Shown here in pieces: positions 37,697 to 46,516 of a stretch of 64,000 nt of DNA. Made by a program: the position numbers and the translations under genes. Each line of letters starts with the position of its first letter. Position 1 is the stretch's first letter. Source of the DNA: FEN-1219 sp963744305 (GTDB taxonomy: Bacteria; Pseudomonadota; Gammaproteobacteria; Steroidobacterales; Rariloculaceae); contig CAVUTF010000039.1 of NCBI GenBank assembly GCA_963744305.1, positions 1-64,000 on the forward strand. The letters run 5' to 3'. The notes under the pieces were generated by a model. It was not told where the DNA came from. It searched no databases and saw nothing but the letters and a program-made list of their open reading frames with translations.

Positions 37697-38005
37697 CTAT
37701 CGTTTGTGGGGAGGTATAGTCTTGATGCCCGCCGAGAAGCGCGCATGAACGGCCGTATCAACCGGCCTGTGTTTGATCTTGGTACTCGCAGGGTCTTGAC
37801 CGAGGAAGTTGTCGCCTTTCCAGTTCCGAGACGGTCTGATCGGTCTGGAAACGAATCCGCCGCCGCAGTTCGGGCACACGTTCTCCAAAACGTTATCCAC
37901 GCACGTGGAGCAAAAGGTGCACTCGTACGTGCAAATGCGCGCGTCGAGCGAGTCCGGAGGCAGGGGCTTGTTGCAATTCTCGCAGGTAGGTCTGAGCTCG
38001 AGCAT
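37697..38005 (-). CDS. DUF1272 domain-containing zinc-binding protein
   Basis: 102 residues. The conserved block is MLELRPTCENCNKPLPPDS, then ICTYECTFCSTCVDNVLENV and CPNCGGGF: four C-x-x-C-type knuckles that should bind zinc, then RPIRP, a family mark. The C-terminal 40 residues are variable. Function unknown. It starts 30 bases after the AraC-type regulator stop and is probably cotranscribed with it from promoter B. Confidence 0.88.
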   Translation of the reverse strand: MLELRPTCENCNKPLPPDSLDARICTYECTFCSTCVDNVLENVCPNCGGGFVSRPIRPSRNWKGDNFLGQDPASTKIKHRPVDTAVHARFSAGIKTIPPHKR

Positions 38006-38034
38006 TCTGCCTCACATCGATCTGCGAAGCCGGG

Positions 38035-39081
38035 TCAGGTCACGGACGAAAGGAGCGCTGGGGCTGGCGCATGCACGTGCCGCCATTTTGGCGGTGACGT
38101 CGCCTGGGTTTCCCGTCGCCGCCAGGCTGCCGGGGGCAGCCCGAACTCACGCTTGAATGCGCGGGAGAACGTGACGTCCGAGTCGTAGCCCACCTGCTCG
38201 GCCACGCGTCCGATGTTCGTGCCACTGCGCAGGCGGTCCGCCGCGAGCGACAGCCGCCATTTGGTGAAGTACTGCATCGGCGGTTGACCGATGTAATGCA
38301 TGAAGCGCTCGGCCAGCGCACTGCGCGAGAGTCCCACCTCGCGGGCGAGCTCTTCGACGGTCCAGGAGCGCCCTGGGCAGGCGTGCAGCAACGCGAGCGC
38401 CTTGGCGACGTGCGGATCGCGCAGACCTGCCAACCAGCCTGTCTCGCTGTCGGGGAGCTCTTTGACGTAGCGGCGGATCGTTTCCACGAAGAGCAGCTCG
38501 GACAGCTTCGCCAGCAGAGTCTCCGCGCCGGCACGCCGCTGCGCGGTCTCCACCACCGAGAACTGCACCGAGCTCCGCAGCCACAGCGCGCCCGGATCGT
38601 CGCTGAGGCTCACTCGAAGCATGCGCGGCAGGCCCGAAATGATTGGCGCGGAGAGGCGCCTGTCACACGCGAAGAACCCGCACACCATTTCGGTCGCGGC
38701 GCCATCGCCTCCGCCGCGGATCGGCGTGATCGTTCCGCGGAGGAGCAGCTTCGTGAGGTCAGCGGGCGCCATGCTTACCGGCCCGAACTGCGGCGTACCG
38801 CCCAGCATGTGGTGATCGCCGTTTGGAAACACGACTACGTCGCCGGCACCGAGCTCGACCGCAGGGCCGTCGAGCAGCTTTACGACGCAACGACCCGCAG
38901 TAATCAGGTGGTAAGGCACGACGTGGTCGGCCTCCGGCATGAGCGCGTCGGCGATCTCGCGTGAAGACGGAGCGATGATCGACCATGGCGCCTTCAGCCT
39001 CGACTCGAAAAAGGCGGCGCCGGTAAGTCGAATCGTCTTTAGCACTTCCGAAAGTGCATCCACTTCTCGCTCGGTCTGCAT
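38035..39081 (-). CDS. AraC family transcriptional regulator with cupin sensor domain
   Basis: 348 residues. The ATG at 39081 has AAGGAG 6 bases upstream. The N-terminal cupin_6/AraC-binding domain (residues 10-190) reads LKTIRLTGAAFFESRLKAPW, then HLITAGRCVVKL, GAGDVVVFPNGDHHMLGG. The C-terminal HTH pair (about 240-340) has WTVEELAREVGLSRSALAER, FMHYIGQPPMQYFTKWRLSL and the second helix-turn-helix IGRVAEQVGYDSDVTFSRAF, KREFGLPPAAWRR. Its own upstream region contains one of three matching direct-repeat operators, so I infer autoregulation and control of both neighbouring operons. The ligand is unknown. Confidence 0.92.
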   Translation of the reverse strand: MQTEREVDALSEVLKTIRLTGAAFFESRLKAPWSIIAPSSREIADALMPEADHVVPYHLITAGRCVVKLLDGPAVELGAGDVVVFPNGDHHMLGGTPQFGPVSMAPADLTKLLLRGTITPIRGGGDGAATEMVCGFFACDRRLSAPIISGLPRMLRVSLSDDPGALWLRSSVQFSVVETAQRRAGAETLLAKLSELLFVETIRRYVKELPDSETGWLAGLRDPHVAKALALLHACPGRSWTVEELAREVGLSRSALAERFMHYIGQPPMQYFTKWRLSLAADRLRSGTNIGRVAEQVGYDSDVTFSRAFKREFGLPPAAWRRRETQATSPPKWRHVHAPAPALLSSVT

Positions 39082-39255
39082 TCATGGCTCCTTAAGGGAA
39101 TACTGCCTGAAGACACTCGATCAGGCGTTCAGGCGACAAACGCAGCTTGCGATACTGACTGACTCGAACCTGCCAGCGTGCCGCTGTGCGCGCGCGAAGA
39201 ATAGCATGCTCGTCGGATCGGGTGATGGAGCACGGTCCTCCATCGTAGGCAGGCA

Positions 39256-39313
39256 AGTATCCTTGCCGATCCGCGTTGCGTATTGACCGAAACGCCGCGC
39301 TTATTGCCCGAAA
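39256..39313 (-). promoter_or_regulatory. AraC-type operator and promoter B (regulator's own)
   Basis: Minus strand: distal half-site TTTCGGGCAATA (39302-39313), proximal half-site TTTCGGTCAATA (39281-39292), spacing 21, with 11 of 12 bases identical; -10-like GATACT at 39256-39261. This is the most perfect of the three copies. The predicted start is near 39,249. Confidence 0.7.
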
Positions 39314-39403
39314 CACCGTGGATGCCCTAGGCGAGGGGCGCTCGACGTCCGCGATTCGCCGATGCGATGGCAGTTTCCCTCGTTGATTGGTGATTGAAAG
39401 GAA

Positions 39404-39427
39404 AGCCCCGGCGGATCCGCCGGGGCT
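39404..39427 (-). terminator. Terminator of the GFA-ABC-HlyD-RTX operon
   Basis: The perfect 10-bp inverted repeat agccccggcg (39404-39413) and cgccggggct (39418-39427) has loop gatc. On the minus strand it is followed by the pyrimidine-rich ttcctttcaatc. It lies 50 bases after the RTX stop. Confidence 0.75.
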
Positions 39428-39476
39428 CGGAGCAAGCCAGGCCGACTTGCACGCAGACGATCAAGCCAGCAGGAAA

Positions 39477-41258
39477 TCATCGCTGATGCAGCGCCGAGGT
39501 GCTCACGTCTCGCAACATGATCTCTTGGTCGCCGAGATCGAGCACCGCGCTCCCGTCGACGTCGTTCGCGTGCGCCATGAGCCACTCGAACGAGAAGCCT
39601 TGACCGCTCAAGTCGATGACGTCCTCGGTTGATGCGCCCGCGACGAATCCTTCGATTTCGATGTTGTCGCCGTCGCCGCCCATGATCACGTCGTTGCCCA
39701 AGCCGCCGAATAGCACGTCGTTGCCGGGGCCCCCGATCAGCACGTCGTCGCCGTCGCTGCCGATGATGATGTCGTCGCCTTCACCGCCGTCGAGCACGAG
39801 CTTCACAACGCCCGCTTGAACTCCGGATGCGTCGATGACGTCGTCGCCGGCGAGTCCGTTGATCGTCACAGTGTCGTTTGCGGCTTCCGCGCCCGTAACG
39901 TCGATCTGCGCGGCCAAGCCGCTGACGCTGACGCTCGCGCTCGCGCCGAATACCAGCGCGACATCGGCGTCGTTCGTGGCGAAGGCAGCGACGGTGTCTG
40001 CTTGACCATCACCGCCGCCGGCGGCCGCGAGGTTGATCGCGACTTCGGCCACATCCGTGCCGGACAGATCGTTGACAGTGATCGCATCGGGGCCGCCCAG
40101 CGCATTGAGCTCGACCGTCTCGACGTCGTTCGTGTCCATCACGATCGTGCCGAGGTTACGGGTGAAGAGGAGCCGTTCGCCGTTCGCCGACGCCTCGAAG
40201 ATTTCGCCCCCGTTGCTGCCGTTGAACAGCATCGTGTCGACGCCGTCTTGACCCTCGACGGTGTCGCTGCCGTCGCCCGGATCCCACTGGAAGAGATCGT
40301 CGCCGGCCCCCATGCGCGCAACGTCGACACCTTGTTGGCCGTCGATGAAGTCGTCGCCGTCACCGCCGAGCAGCGTGTCATTGCCGTTGCTGCCGAGGAT
40401 CGTGTCGTTGCCCGCGCCACCGTCGACGGTGAGCCGGATCAGTGTCGCGAGATCGCCGGTCGTGGAAAACGAGTCGTCGCCGCTGTTCATGTTCACGACG
40501 AGGTTTTCAGTCGTGCCGATGTCGATGTTGAAAGGCGTCGGTTCCAGGCGATCGAAGCGGACGCGCGTGCCGTTCGCCGTGACCGTGAAGACCTCTGTGC
40601 CGTTGCCGCCGTTGACCTCGGCGGTGTCCACGCCCGTGCCGCCTTCCATCAAGTCGCTGTCGTCGCCCGGATTCCAGATCATGCGATCGTTGCCGGCTTC
40701 GCCGAACATCTGGTCGTCGCCGTCGCCGCCGGTCAAGACGTCGTTGTCCGCGCCGCCGAACAGCAGATCGAAACCGCCGCGGCCGAGCAAGGTGTCGTTG
40801 CCCGCTTGGCCGAACACCTGGTCGTTGCCCGACCCGCCGGTGATCGTGTCGTTACCGAGACCCCCGAACAGATTGGCGCGAGACAGTGCGCCATTGGCTT
40901 CATTCAGCGTGATGACGTCGTCGCCGGGCAGGCCGAATACCTGGATCAGGTTCGTGTTCGCGACCGTCGGTGTACCGGCACGGACCGGAACGTCGCCGCC
41001 GTTGACGAGGATGTTGTCGGCTGCGTCGCGGCTGATTTCGATCGTGTTGTCGCGGCCGTCGCCGAAGACGCTGAGGACTCCCGTGCCTGGTGGGAAGTTG
41101 CCCGTCACGGCCTGAATCGAGAAATCAGCCGCGGCAACGGAGGCGTCGGCGGCCGCTGACTCGGCGGCTGGAGCCACATTCGAGGACGTTCGCTGATCAA
41201 AGGCGACCAATTCCGGCGTGATGACCACGTCGTTGCCGCCGCGTTTAGAATTCGACAT
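39477..41258 (-). CDS. RTX calcium-binding protein, probable type I secretion substrate
   Basis: 593 residues, acidic, without an N-terminal signal peptide. Three clusters of glycine/aspartate nonapeptides are visible: residues about 130-210 (LFGGLGNDTITGGSGNDQVF, then LTGGDGDDQMFGEAGND), about 275-310 (VDGGAGNDTILGSNGNDTLL), and about 490-545 (LDGGEGDDIIIGSDGDDVLI, GGPGNDVLFGGLGND). Between them lie repeated units beginning W-N/D-P-G-D-x-S-D (IWNPGDDSDLMEGGTGVDT and FQWDPGDGSDTVEGQDGVDT). The C-terminal 45 residues, which should hold the secretion signal, are FSFEWLMAHANDVDGSA, then LDLGDQEIMLRDVSTSAL. It directly follows the ABC and HlyD genes. No enzymatic domain is recognised, so adhesin, surface-layer or protective roles are possible. 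Confidence 0.88.
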   Translation of the reverse strand: MSNSKRGGNDVVITPELVAFDQRTSSNVAPAAESAAADASVAAADFSIQAVTGNFPPGTGVLSVFGDGRDNTIEISRDAADNILVNGGDVPVRAGTPTVANTNLIQVFGLPGDDVITLNEANGALSRANLFGGLGNDTITGGSGNDQVFGQAGNDTLLGRGGFDLLFGGADNDVLTGGDGDDQMFGEAGNDRMIWNPGDDSDLMEGGTGVDTAEVNGGNGTEVFTVTANGTRVRFDRLEPTPFNIDIGTTENLVVNMNSGDDSFSTTGDLATLIRLTVDGGAGNDTILGSNGNDTLLGGDGDDFIDGQQGVDVARMGAGDDLFQWDPGDGSDTVEGQDGVDTMLFNGSNGGEIFEASANGERLLFTRNLGTIVMDTNDVETVELNALGGPDAITVNDLSGTDVAEVAINLAAAGGGDGQADTVAAFATNDADVALVFGASASVSVSGLAAQIDVTGAEAANDTVTINGLAGDDVIDASGVQAGVVKLVLDGGEGDDIIIGSDGDDVLIGGPGNDVLFGGLGNDVIMGGDGDNIEIEGFVAGASTEDVIDLSGQGFSFEWLMAHANDVDGSAVLDLGDQEIMLRDVSTSALHQR

Positions 41259-41301
41259 TGAATACTCCTTGCTTGAGGTTTGAGTTGAGAAAAAAGTGTC
41301 T

Positions 41302-42658
41302 TCATGATTCGCGCATCGCTCTGCTCACAAACGCGTTCAGCGGCTTCGTGAGATATTGGAAGAGGGTGCGCGCGGGAGTCGCGATGAAGAGCTCCGCGGG
41401 CATGCCGGCGCGCAATCGAATCTCCGGAGTGCCGCTCGAGCGCGGCCGCCTCGATCTCCACGTTCGCGACGTACCAAGACGCGCCGCTCTCGGGCGACGT
41501 GAAGCGATCGGCGGACACGAGCACGACTTTGCCGGGTAAGAGCGGTGTGCTGCGCGCGTCGAAGGAGCTCAGGCGCACTTCGGCTGCCGAGTCCTCGTAG
41601 ACGTGATTGATGTCCTGAGGGCGGATGTGCGCTTCGACGACGAGCTTTTCGTGCGTCGGAACGATGTCGAGGATCGGGTCGCCCGCGCCGATGACCTCGC
41701 CAACCGCGGACACGCGCAGCCCCATCACTCGGCCGTCGGCCGGGGCGCGGACGTATTGGCGGTCGGCCTGATCGCGGAACGGCCGCAAGCGCTCTTCGAG
41801 CTCGCGGATCGTCGCGGCGGATTCCTTCGCTTCGTCGGTGGCCTGCTGCTGGTATTGATTGCGCGTTTGCGCGATGCGCGCTTGGAGCTCGCCGGCGCGC
41901 TGGCGCGCGAGGGCGAGATCGCCCTCACTCTCGGAGAGCCGGCTCAGGTAATCGGATTCTTCGCGTTGCAATTGCAAGAGCCGCGCGCGTTGCACGTAGC
42001 CTTCGCGCGCGAGCTTGTCGTTGATTTGCCGTTCTTCGGTCGCGAGCTTTGCGGAGCGCTCCGTCGCTTCGATCTGCTTTGCTAGCGCAACGGCTTGCGC
42101 GCGCGCGTCGCCGAGCTGTGCAGCGAGCGACGCGATCTGCTCATCGAGCGTGCGTCGGCGCGCCGCGAACAAGGCGTTTTCGCGCGTGAGGTGCTCGCGT
42201 GCCCGCGGCGAGCCCCCGACGTCGGCCAGTGCTTCGAACGTGTCCGCAAGCGCGGCTTCCGCCGTCGCGCGTGCATTCCGAACGCGCTCGGCGTCGAGCT
42301 GATCGAGCAGCAAGCTCAGCTCGGCGTCGGTGCGCACGTCGGCGATGACGATCAGCGGCTCTCCCGTGCGCACGAAGTCGCCGTCGCGCACGAGAATGCT
42401 ACGCACTATGCCGCCTTCCTTGTGCTGCACCGTCTTGTGGTTGAGCTCCACCTTGAGTTTGCCCGTGGCGATGATTGCGCCAGAGAGCGGGGCGGTGGCC
42501 GCCCACACGGCGAGCAAGCCGCCCGTGACGGCGAGCGGGATCAACGCGTGCCGCAGCTGGCGCCGCAGCTCCTTGCGCGTGTGCGGATCGGCTGCGCCGA
42601 GCGACAGCAACGTGGCGAACGTGCACCTCGACGTGTTGCCGGGTTCCAGCGTGTTCAT
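41302..42658 (-). CDS. HlyD family type I secretion periplasmic adaptor, one frameshift
   Basis: About 450 residues. A cytoplasmic N terminus is followed by one helix (HALIPLAVTGGLLAVWAATA), then AIIATGKLKVELNHKTVQHK, the lipoyl-domain start typical of HlyD/PrtE. A long coiled-coil hairpin follows (ARATAEAALADTFEALADVG to EESDYLSRLSESEGDLALAR). The C-terminal beta domain has VRAPADGRVMGLRVSAVGEV and PGKVVLVSADRFTSPESG. A frameshift near 41,430 hides the real end: in the other frame it reads EIRLRAGMPAELFIATPART, then LFQYLTKPLNAFVSRAMRES and TGA (41302-41304). Its ATG overlaps the end of the ABC gene by 4 bases (ATGA). Confidence 0.9.
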
Positions 42659-44373
42659 GCGAGTGCCTCGGTGTCCTTGGCGGTCGGGAAGGAAACGACG
42701 CGATTCGGCGCCGTGCCGACCAGGCGCGCGCGCACCGCGGCACTCGGCCCGAACATCTCGAGCGCCCCGTTGCGCAGCACGAGCAGCTTGTCGAGCGCGG
42801 CCGTGAGGGCCGGGTTGTGGGCGATCATGATGACGGTCACGCCGCGCGCCTTGAGGTCCGCGAGCGCGACGGTGAGCGCGGCTTCGCCGGCCAGATCGAG
42901 ATTTGCGTTCGGCTCATCGAGCATGACGACGCGCGGCTCACCGTACAGTGCGCGCGCGAGCGCGATGCGCTGCCGCTGGCCCCCCGAAAGCATCGCGCCC
43001 CCGTCGCCTATCTGGGTGTCGTAGCCGTCCGGCAGTCGCAGGATCATTTCGTGGGCATGCGCGAGCTGCGCGGCGCGAACGATGCGCGCCGACGCGTCCT
43101 CGCCGTCGATCGCGCCGAAGCGCGCGATGTTCTCGCCGACGGAGCCCGCGAAAAGCTCGACGTCTTGCGGCACATAGCCGACATGCGGTCCGAGGGATTC
43201 GCGATCGGCGGTTGAGACGTCCGCGCCGTCGAGCCGCACGACGCCCGACTGCGGCTTCCAGAGGCCGAGCAGCAGACGAATCAGCGTAGTTTTGCCGGAC
43301 GCACTCGGCCCTATCACGCCGAGGCTCTCGCCGGCCGCGAGCGTGAAGCTCACGTTCTTGATCGACGGCGCGCGCGCCGCCGCAAACGTGAACGTCAGGC
43401 GCTCGACGTCGATCCTGCCGGTCGGCGCCGGTAGTGCGACGCGCGCGTCTATGGAATCGCCGGCACGCCGTTCGGCTAGGCGGCGCCACGCGCCGCGCGC
43501 ATCGACGAGCACGCGCCAGCCGCCGATCAAATGCTCAACGGGCTGCAGTGCGCGGCCGAGCAGGATCGTGGCGGCGATCATGACGCCGGCGGAAGCCTGC
43601 ATGTCGATCACGAGCCAGGCGCCGACGCCGAGCGTCACGACCTGCAGCACCTGGCGAATCGCGCGCGCGAGCGCCGTGAGCGCCGAGGAAATCTCACCGT
43701 GGCTGCGCTGGGCGGTCAGTAGCTCGTCGTGGCGTGCCTGCCAGCGCGCGATCGCCGTGTTCGTCATGCCCATGCCGATGACGGCTTCGGCGTTGCGCGC
43801 GAGCGCTTCCGCGCCGCGCATCGACGCGCGCGAACGGCTGAGAACGGCAGCCGCGCTCGCGCGGGTGAGCCGGTCATTGAGCAAGCCGAGCAATGCGAGC
43901 ACGAGGGCGCCCACGGCTGAGCAGAGACCGAGCATCGGATGCATCAGGCCGATGACGACGAGATAGACCGGCAGCCACGGCGCGTCAAACAGCGCAAGGA
44001 TGCCGCTGCCGTTCAGCAGACCGCGCAGCTGCGCGATGTCGCGCAGTGCATCGGTGTCGACCCGCCCCGGACCGCTCGCGGCCTGTTCGAGGGAGCTTCG
44101 CAAGGCAACCGGCGAGAACAACTGGTCGAGCGACCGGCCCGCCCAGCCCAGCGAGCGCGCGCGCACGGTGTCGACGAAATAGGAGAACGCGAGAAACAGG
44201 AGCGCGATCGCGCTGAGCATGATCAGTGTTTCGACGCTGCCGCTCGAGAACACCCGGTCGAACACCTGCATCATGTACAAGGCCGGCATCAGCAGGGCCA
44301 GGTTCAGCGCGAGGCTCGCCCCGGCCGCGAGCAGCACGAACGCCCTCAGTCGTCTCGCGAACAGCCAGCTCAT
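42655..44373 (-). CDS. Type I secretion system permease/ATPase (PrtD-like ABC protein)
   Basis: 572 residues, standard for PrtD-type exporters without the C39-like domain. The N-terminal membrane domain has several helices (LRAFVLLAAGASLALNLALL, ETLIMLSAIALLFLAFSYFV) and MYMMQVFDRVFSSGSVETL-type text (ALYMMQVFDRVFSSGS), a hallmark of the group. Walker A is GPSASGKTTLIRLL at about residue 350, the Q-loop lies before YVPQDVELFAGSVGENIARF, the signature is LSGGQRQRIALARALYG, Walker B is VVMLDEPNANLD and the H-loop is VIMIAHNPAL. It is inner-membrane and energises export through HlyD and a TolC-type channel, which is not encoded here. It starts 6 bases after the GFA stop. Confidence 0.93.
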   Translation of the reverse strand: MSWLFARRLRAFVLLAAGASLALNLALLMPALYMMQVFDRVFSSGSVETLIMLSAIALLFLAFSYFVDTVRARSLGWAGRSLDQLFSPVALRSSLEQAASGPGRVDTDALRDIAQLRGLLNGSGILALFDAPWLPVYLVVIGLMHPMLGLCSAVGALVLALLGLLNDRLTRASAAAVLSRSRASMRGAEALARNAEAVIGMGMTNTAIARWQARHDELLTAQRSHGEISSALTALARAIRQVLQVVTLGVGAWLVIDMQASAGVMIAATILLGRALQPVEHLIGGWRVLVDARGAWRRLAERRAGDSIDARVALPAPTGRIDVERLTFTFAAARAPSIKNVSFTLAAGESLGVIGPSASGKTTLIRLLLGLWKPQSGVVRLDGADVSTADRESLGPHVGYVPQDVELFAGSVGENIARFGAIDGEDASARIVRAAQLAHAHEMILRLPDGYDTQIGDGGAMLSGGQRQRIALARALYGEPRVVMLDEPNANLDLAGEAALTVALADLKARGVTVIMIAHNPALTAALDKLLVLRNGALEMFGPSAAVRARLVGTAPNRVVSFPTAKDTEALA

Positions 44374-44379
44374 GTGTCG

Positions 44380-44850
44380 TTATTCCGCTAAGGTGAGGCC
44401 CGAACCACCTATTTCCTGCGGGAAGTCCTTCATCTTCGGCAGCCCGTCCTTGATTCGCAGCTTCGTCTCCTCGTAGTTGACATGGACGCCGGCGCGGAAC
44501 GGGAAGTCTCCGATGGTGGCTGCGTACACGTCGGTGAGTCCCATGCCCGGGTGCTCGGTGAACAGATGCCCGCCACAGGTTTTGCACCACGTGCGAAGAC
44601 TGTGCGGCGTCTTGCTATAGGCGCCGATGTTGTCTGCGCCGCGCGTCACACGCACCGCTTCCGATTTCCATAGGGTGAAGGCGTTGACTGGCCCTGCCGA
44701 CCACTTTCGGCATGACTCGCAATGGCAATAACCCATTGCGGCAGGTTCACCGCCGACGGTGAGCTGAACGGCGCCGCAAAAGCAGCTGCCGCGGTAGACC
44801 TTTTCGTTGCTCGTGTGATCCGTGGCGCGAGCTCCATCGATGACATGCAT
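44380..44850 (-). CDS. GFA family (glutathione-dependent formaldehyde-activating-like) protein
   Basis: 156 residues from the ATG at 44850, preceded by AAAGGA; an upstream ATG in frame lacks a good site and would lie in the promoter. The zinc-binding cysteines are GSCFCGAVQL, GYCHCESCRKW and RTWCKTCGGHLF, the exact spacing of the Gfa/CENP-V fold, and the end has YAATIGDFPFRAGVHVNYEE. Members bind glutathione or other thiol adducts of aldehydes; few have a proven reaction. It is the first gene of the secretion operon, which is an unusual partner for a type I exporter. Confidence 0.9.
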   Translation of the reverse strand: MHVIDGARATDHTSNEKVYRGSCFCGAVQLTVGGEPAAMGYCHCESCRKWSAGPVNAFTLWKSEAVRVTRGADNIGAYSKTPHSLRTWCKTCGGHLFTEHPGMGLTDVYAATIGDFPFRAGVHVNYEETKLRIKDGLPKMKDFPQEIGGSGLTLAE

Positions 44851-44919
44851 GTGCTGATCCTTTTGGCTGGCTATTGAATGGGTGCAACGGGCCAAGTTGT
44901 CCGGCCCAGTGCACGTGCT

Positions 44920-44977
44920 AATATCCATGCGGCCGGGTTGTGCGTCTTCGCCGCCACTCCGCGCTTCCTACCCGAAA
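44920..44977 (-). promoter_or_regulatory. AraC-type operator and promoter C
   Basis: Minus strand: distal half-site TTTCGGGTAGGA (44966-44977), proximal half-site TGGCGGCGAAGA (44945-44956) 21 bases on, and GATATT at 44920-44925. The spacing is identical to promoters A and B; the proximal half-site is the most diverged. The predicted start is near 44,913, about 63 bases before the GFA ATG. Confidence 0.6.
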
Positions 44978-45070
44978 CTCCATGGATGACGTCGACCTGA
45001 CTGCTCAGACGTCGCCGTCGCAATGTATGCGAAGACGCCGACTCAAAGCGGTTCCGCTTCGGAGGCTACC

Positions 45071-46113
45071 ATGCAAAGTCGAGCGACATCGTTCCTCATA
45101 TTTCTAGCGAGCTCAGTTACCTTCGCGCCCGACGCTCGCGGACATCATTCCTCAGCCGCGTTCTATGACTTCTCTCGCGTAGGTGAGATTGAAGGCCGAG
45201 TGGAGAACGTGAGATGGGGTAACCCCCATGTAATAGTCGAAATCATGGGAGTGAATGAAGACGGCGTTGAAGCGCTTTGGAAGATCGAGGGTGACTCGAT
45301 CAATGCACTGCAACGTAAAGGCGTCGACGTAGACTCCGTGAAAGTCGGCGAGCGGGTTAGGGTCCTCGGCGCGATGTCGCGTCACGGCCGCCCCGAAATG
45401 TTCGCTGGTGTTTTGTATCTGGCGGATGGGCACGAAGTGGTGCTCACTGATCGCATCGCGGTTCAATTCGGAATAATTGAGCAACAACTGAGTACTGGCG
45501 AGCGTATCGCCAATGCGGAGAGCGCGCTTACGAGTGCGGAACGACAGAAAATGGATATTTCGCGTCTGGTCACGACGTGCCCTCGAAGGCTACCCACGTG
45601 CTTCGGAGCCTTTTAGTTACACGCCTGCAGCACTTGCCGCGCAGGCAGCTTGGGATCCGCTGACTGACGACCCTGGTCTGCGATGCACTCCTCAAGGAAT
45701 GCCAGGTGTAATCGCCAACCCGTATCCAATAGAGTTTGTCGACCAAGGCGAAGAAATCGTTCTGCGAATCGAGGAATGGGATGCAGTGAGGAGCATTCAC
45801 ATGACTCAAGATGGAGATATCGAATGTGCCAGCGACTCCGTTAGGTTATTCCGTCGGTCATTGGGAAGACGATACGCTGATAGTCCGTACCACTAATATC
45901 AGCTGGCCCTATTACGACGATGTTGGCACGCCGCAGAGCGAAGCGATGCAAGTCGAGGAGCGTTTCACTCTCGCCGAGAACGGCAGTCGCTTGGAGTACG
46001 TCCAAACCGCATTCGATCCGTTGACTTTTACGGAGCCTGCCGTTCGGAAGGGCTACTTCTGGTTGGAGGCGGGAGCGCAGATCAAGCCCTTCAATTGCCA
46101 GGTTGCCGACTAG
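45071..46113 (+). CDS. DUF6152-type secreted protein, two frameshifts
   Basis: About 345 residues if repaired. From the ATG at 45071 there is a signal peptide (SRATSFLIFLASSVTFAPDA), then GHHSSAAFYDFSRVGEIEGR and RWGNPHVIVEIMG: the paired histidines and N-P-H of DUF6152. The frame shifts near 45,550 and near 45,825. The downstream frames hold LRCTPQGMPGVIANPYPIEF, then TPLGYSVGHWEDDTLIVRTT, RFTLAENGSRLEYVQTAFDP and GAQIKPFNCQVAD. The layout matches 20876-21919 throughout. An indel error or a recent pseudogene are both possible. Confidence 0.78.
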
Positions 46114-46126
46114 CGTTCGGGCTTCG

Positions 46127-46516
46127 GTGCCCTCTACTTCGACAACAGTCAACGAACGATTGGTCCTGTCCACGGGCAGGACCTGCGAGATCGTGCGAGT
46201 GCGCAACGAATGGATTCCCAGATACTACCTGCTGACATTTCCAAGGTCTGAGGGCGAGCCGACTCAGGAAGAAGTCTCAGAAATGTTGGCTCGAGGTATA
46301 GAGAAGGCGCGCGAGCTCGCCGTGGCTGCTACTGGCGATCCAGAGGCCTTCGGCGTGATCTACAGCGGTTACAGCATGCGCCGGGAGCAAGGTTGGCACG
46401 TTCACATAGTGCTCCTCGGTAACCGATGGCGAAAAGCATGGCTTTACTTCGTGCTCGCCGGCAAGAATCTGTTACAGGCTCTGCACCTTAGGAAAGACGA
46501 TGCGCCGAGAGCCTGA
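46127..46516 (+). CDS. Hypothetical protein
   Basis: About 129 residues from a GTG at 46127; the start is uncertain because the frame runs back into the preceding gene. No signal peptide or family is recognised. The composition is that of a soluble protein with one amphipathic helix (EEVSEMLARGIEKARELAVA) and strands FGVIYSGYSMRREQGWHVHI, then a possible helix AWLYFVLAGKNLLQALHL. It overlaps the next gene by 17 bases (46500-46516), which supports real, coupled translation. Confidence 0.5.
   Translation: MPSTSTTVNERLVLSTGRTCEIVRVRNEWIPRYYLLTFPRSEGEPTQEEVSEMLARGIEKARELAVAATGDPEAFGVIYSGYSMRREQGWHVHIVLLGNRWRKAWLYFVLAGKNLLQALHLRKDDAPRA

Larger units (their letters stand above)
39082..39476. other. 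Intergenic region holding promoter B and the RTX terminator
   Basis: 395 bases between the regulator start and the RTX gene end. It contains the operator/promoter at 39256-39313 and the hairpin at 39404-39427, described separately. The predicted 5' leader of the regulator mRNA is about 168 bases, longer than usual. I see no gene. Confidence 0.5.

Noticed and set aside
39600..40900. CRISPR-like repetitive DNA
   Set aside because: The repetition follows the 27-base coding period of Gly/Asp nonapeptides; no constant repeat with unique spacers is present.
39816..41159. Long plus-strand open frame of 447 codons antisense to the RTX gene
   Set aside because: It mirrors the repeats of the minus-strand RTX gene in a high-GC region, has no family motifs, and lies inside a gene supported by its operon and domain pattern.
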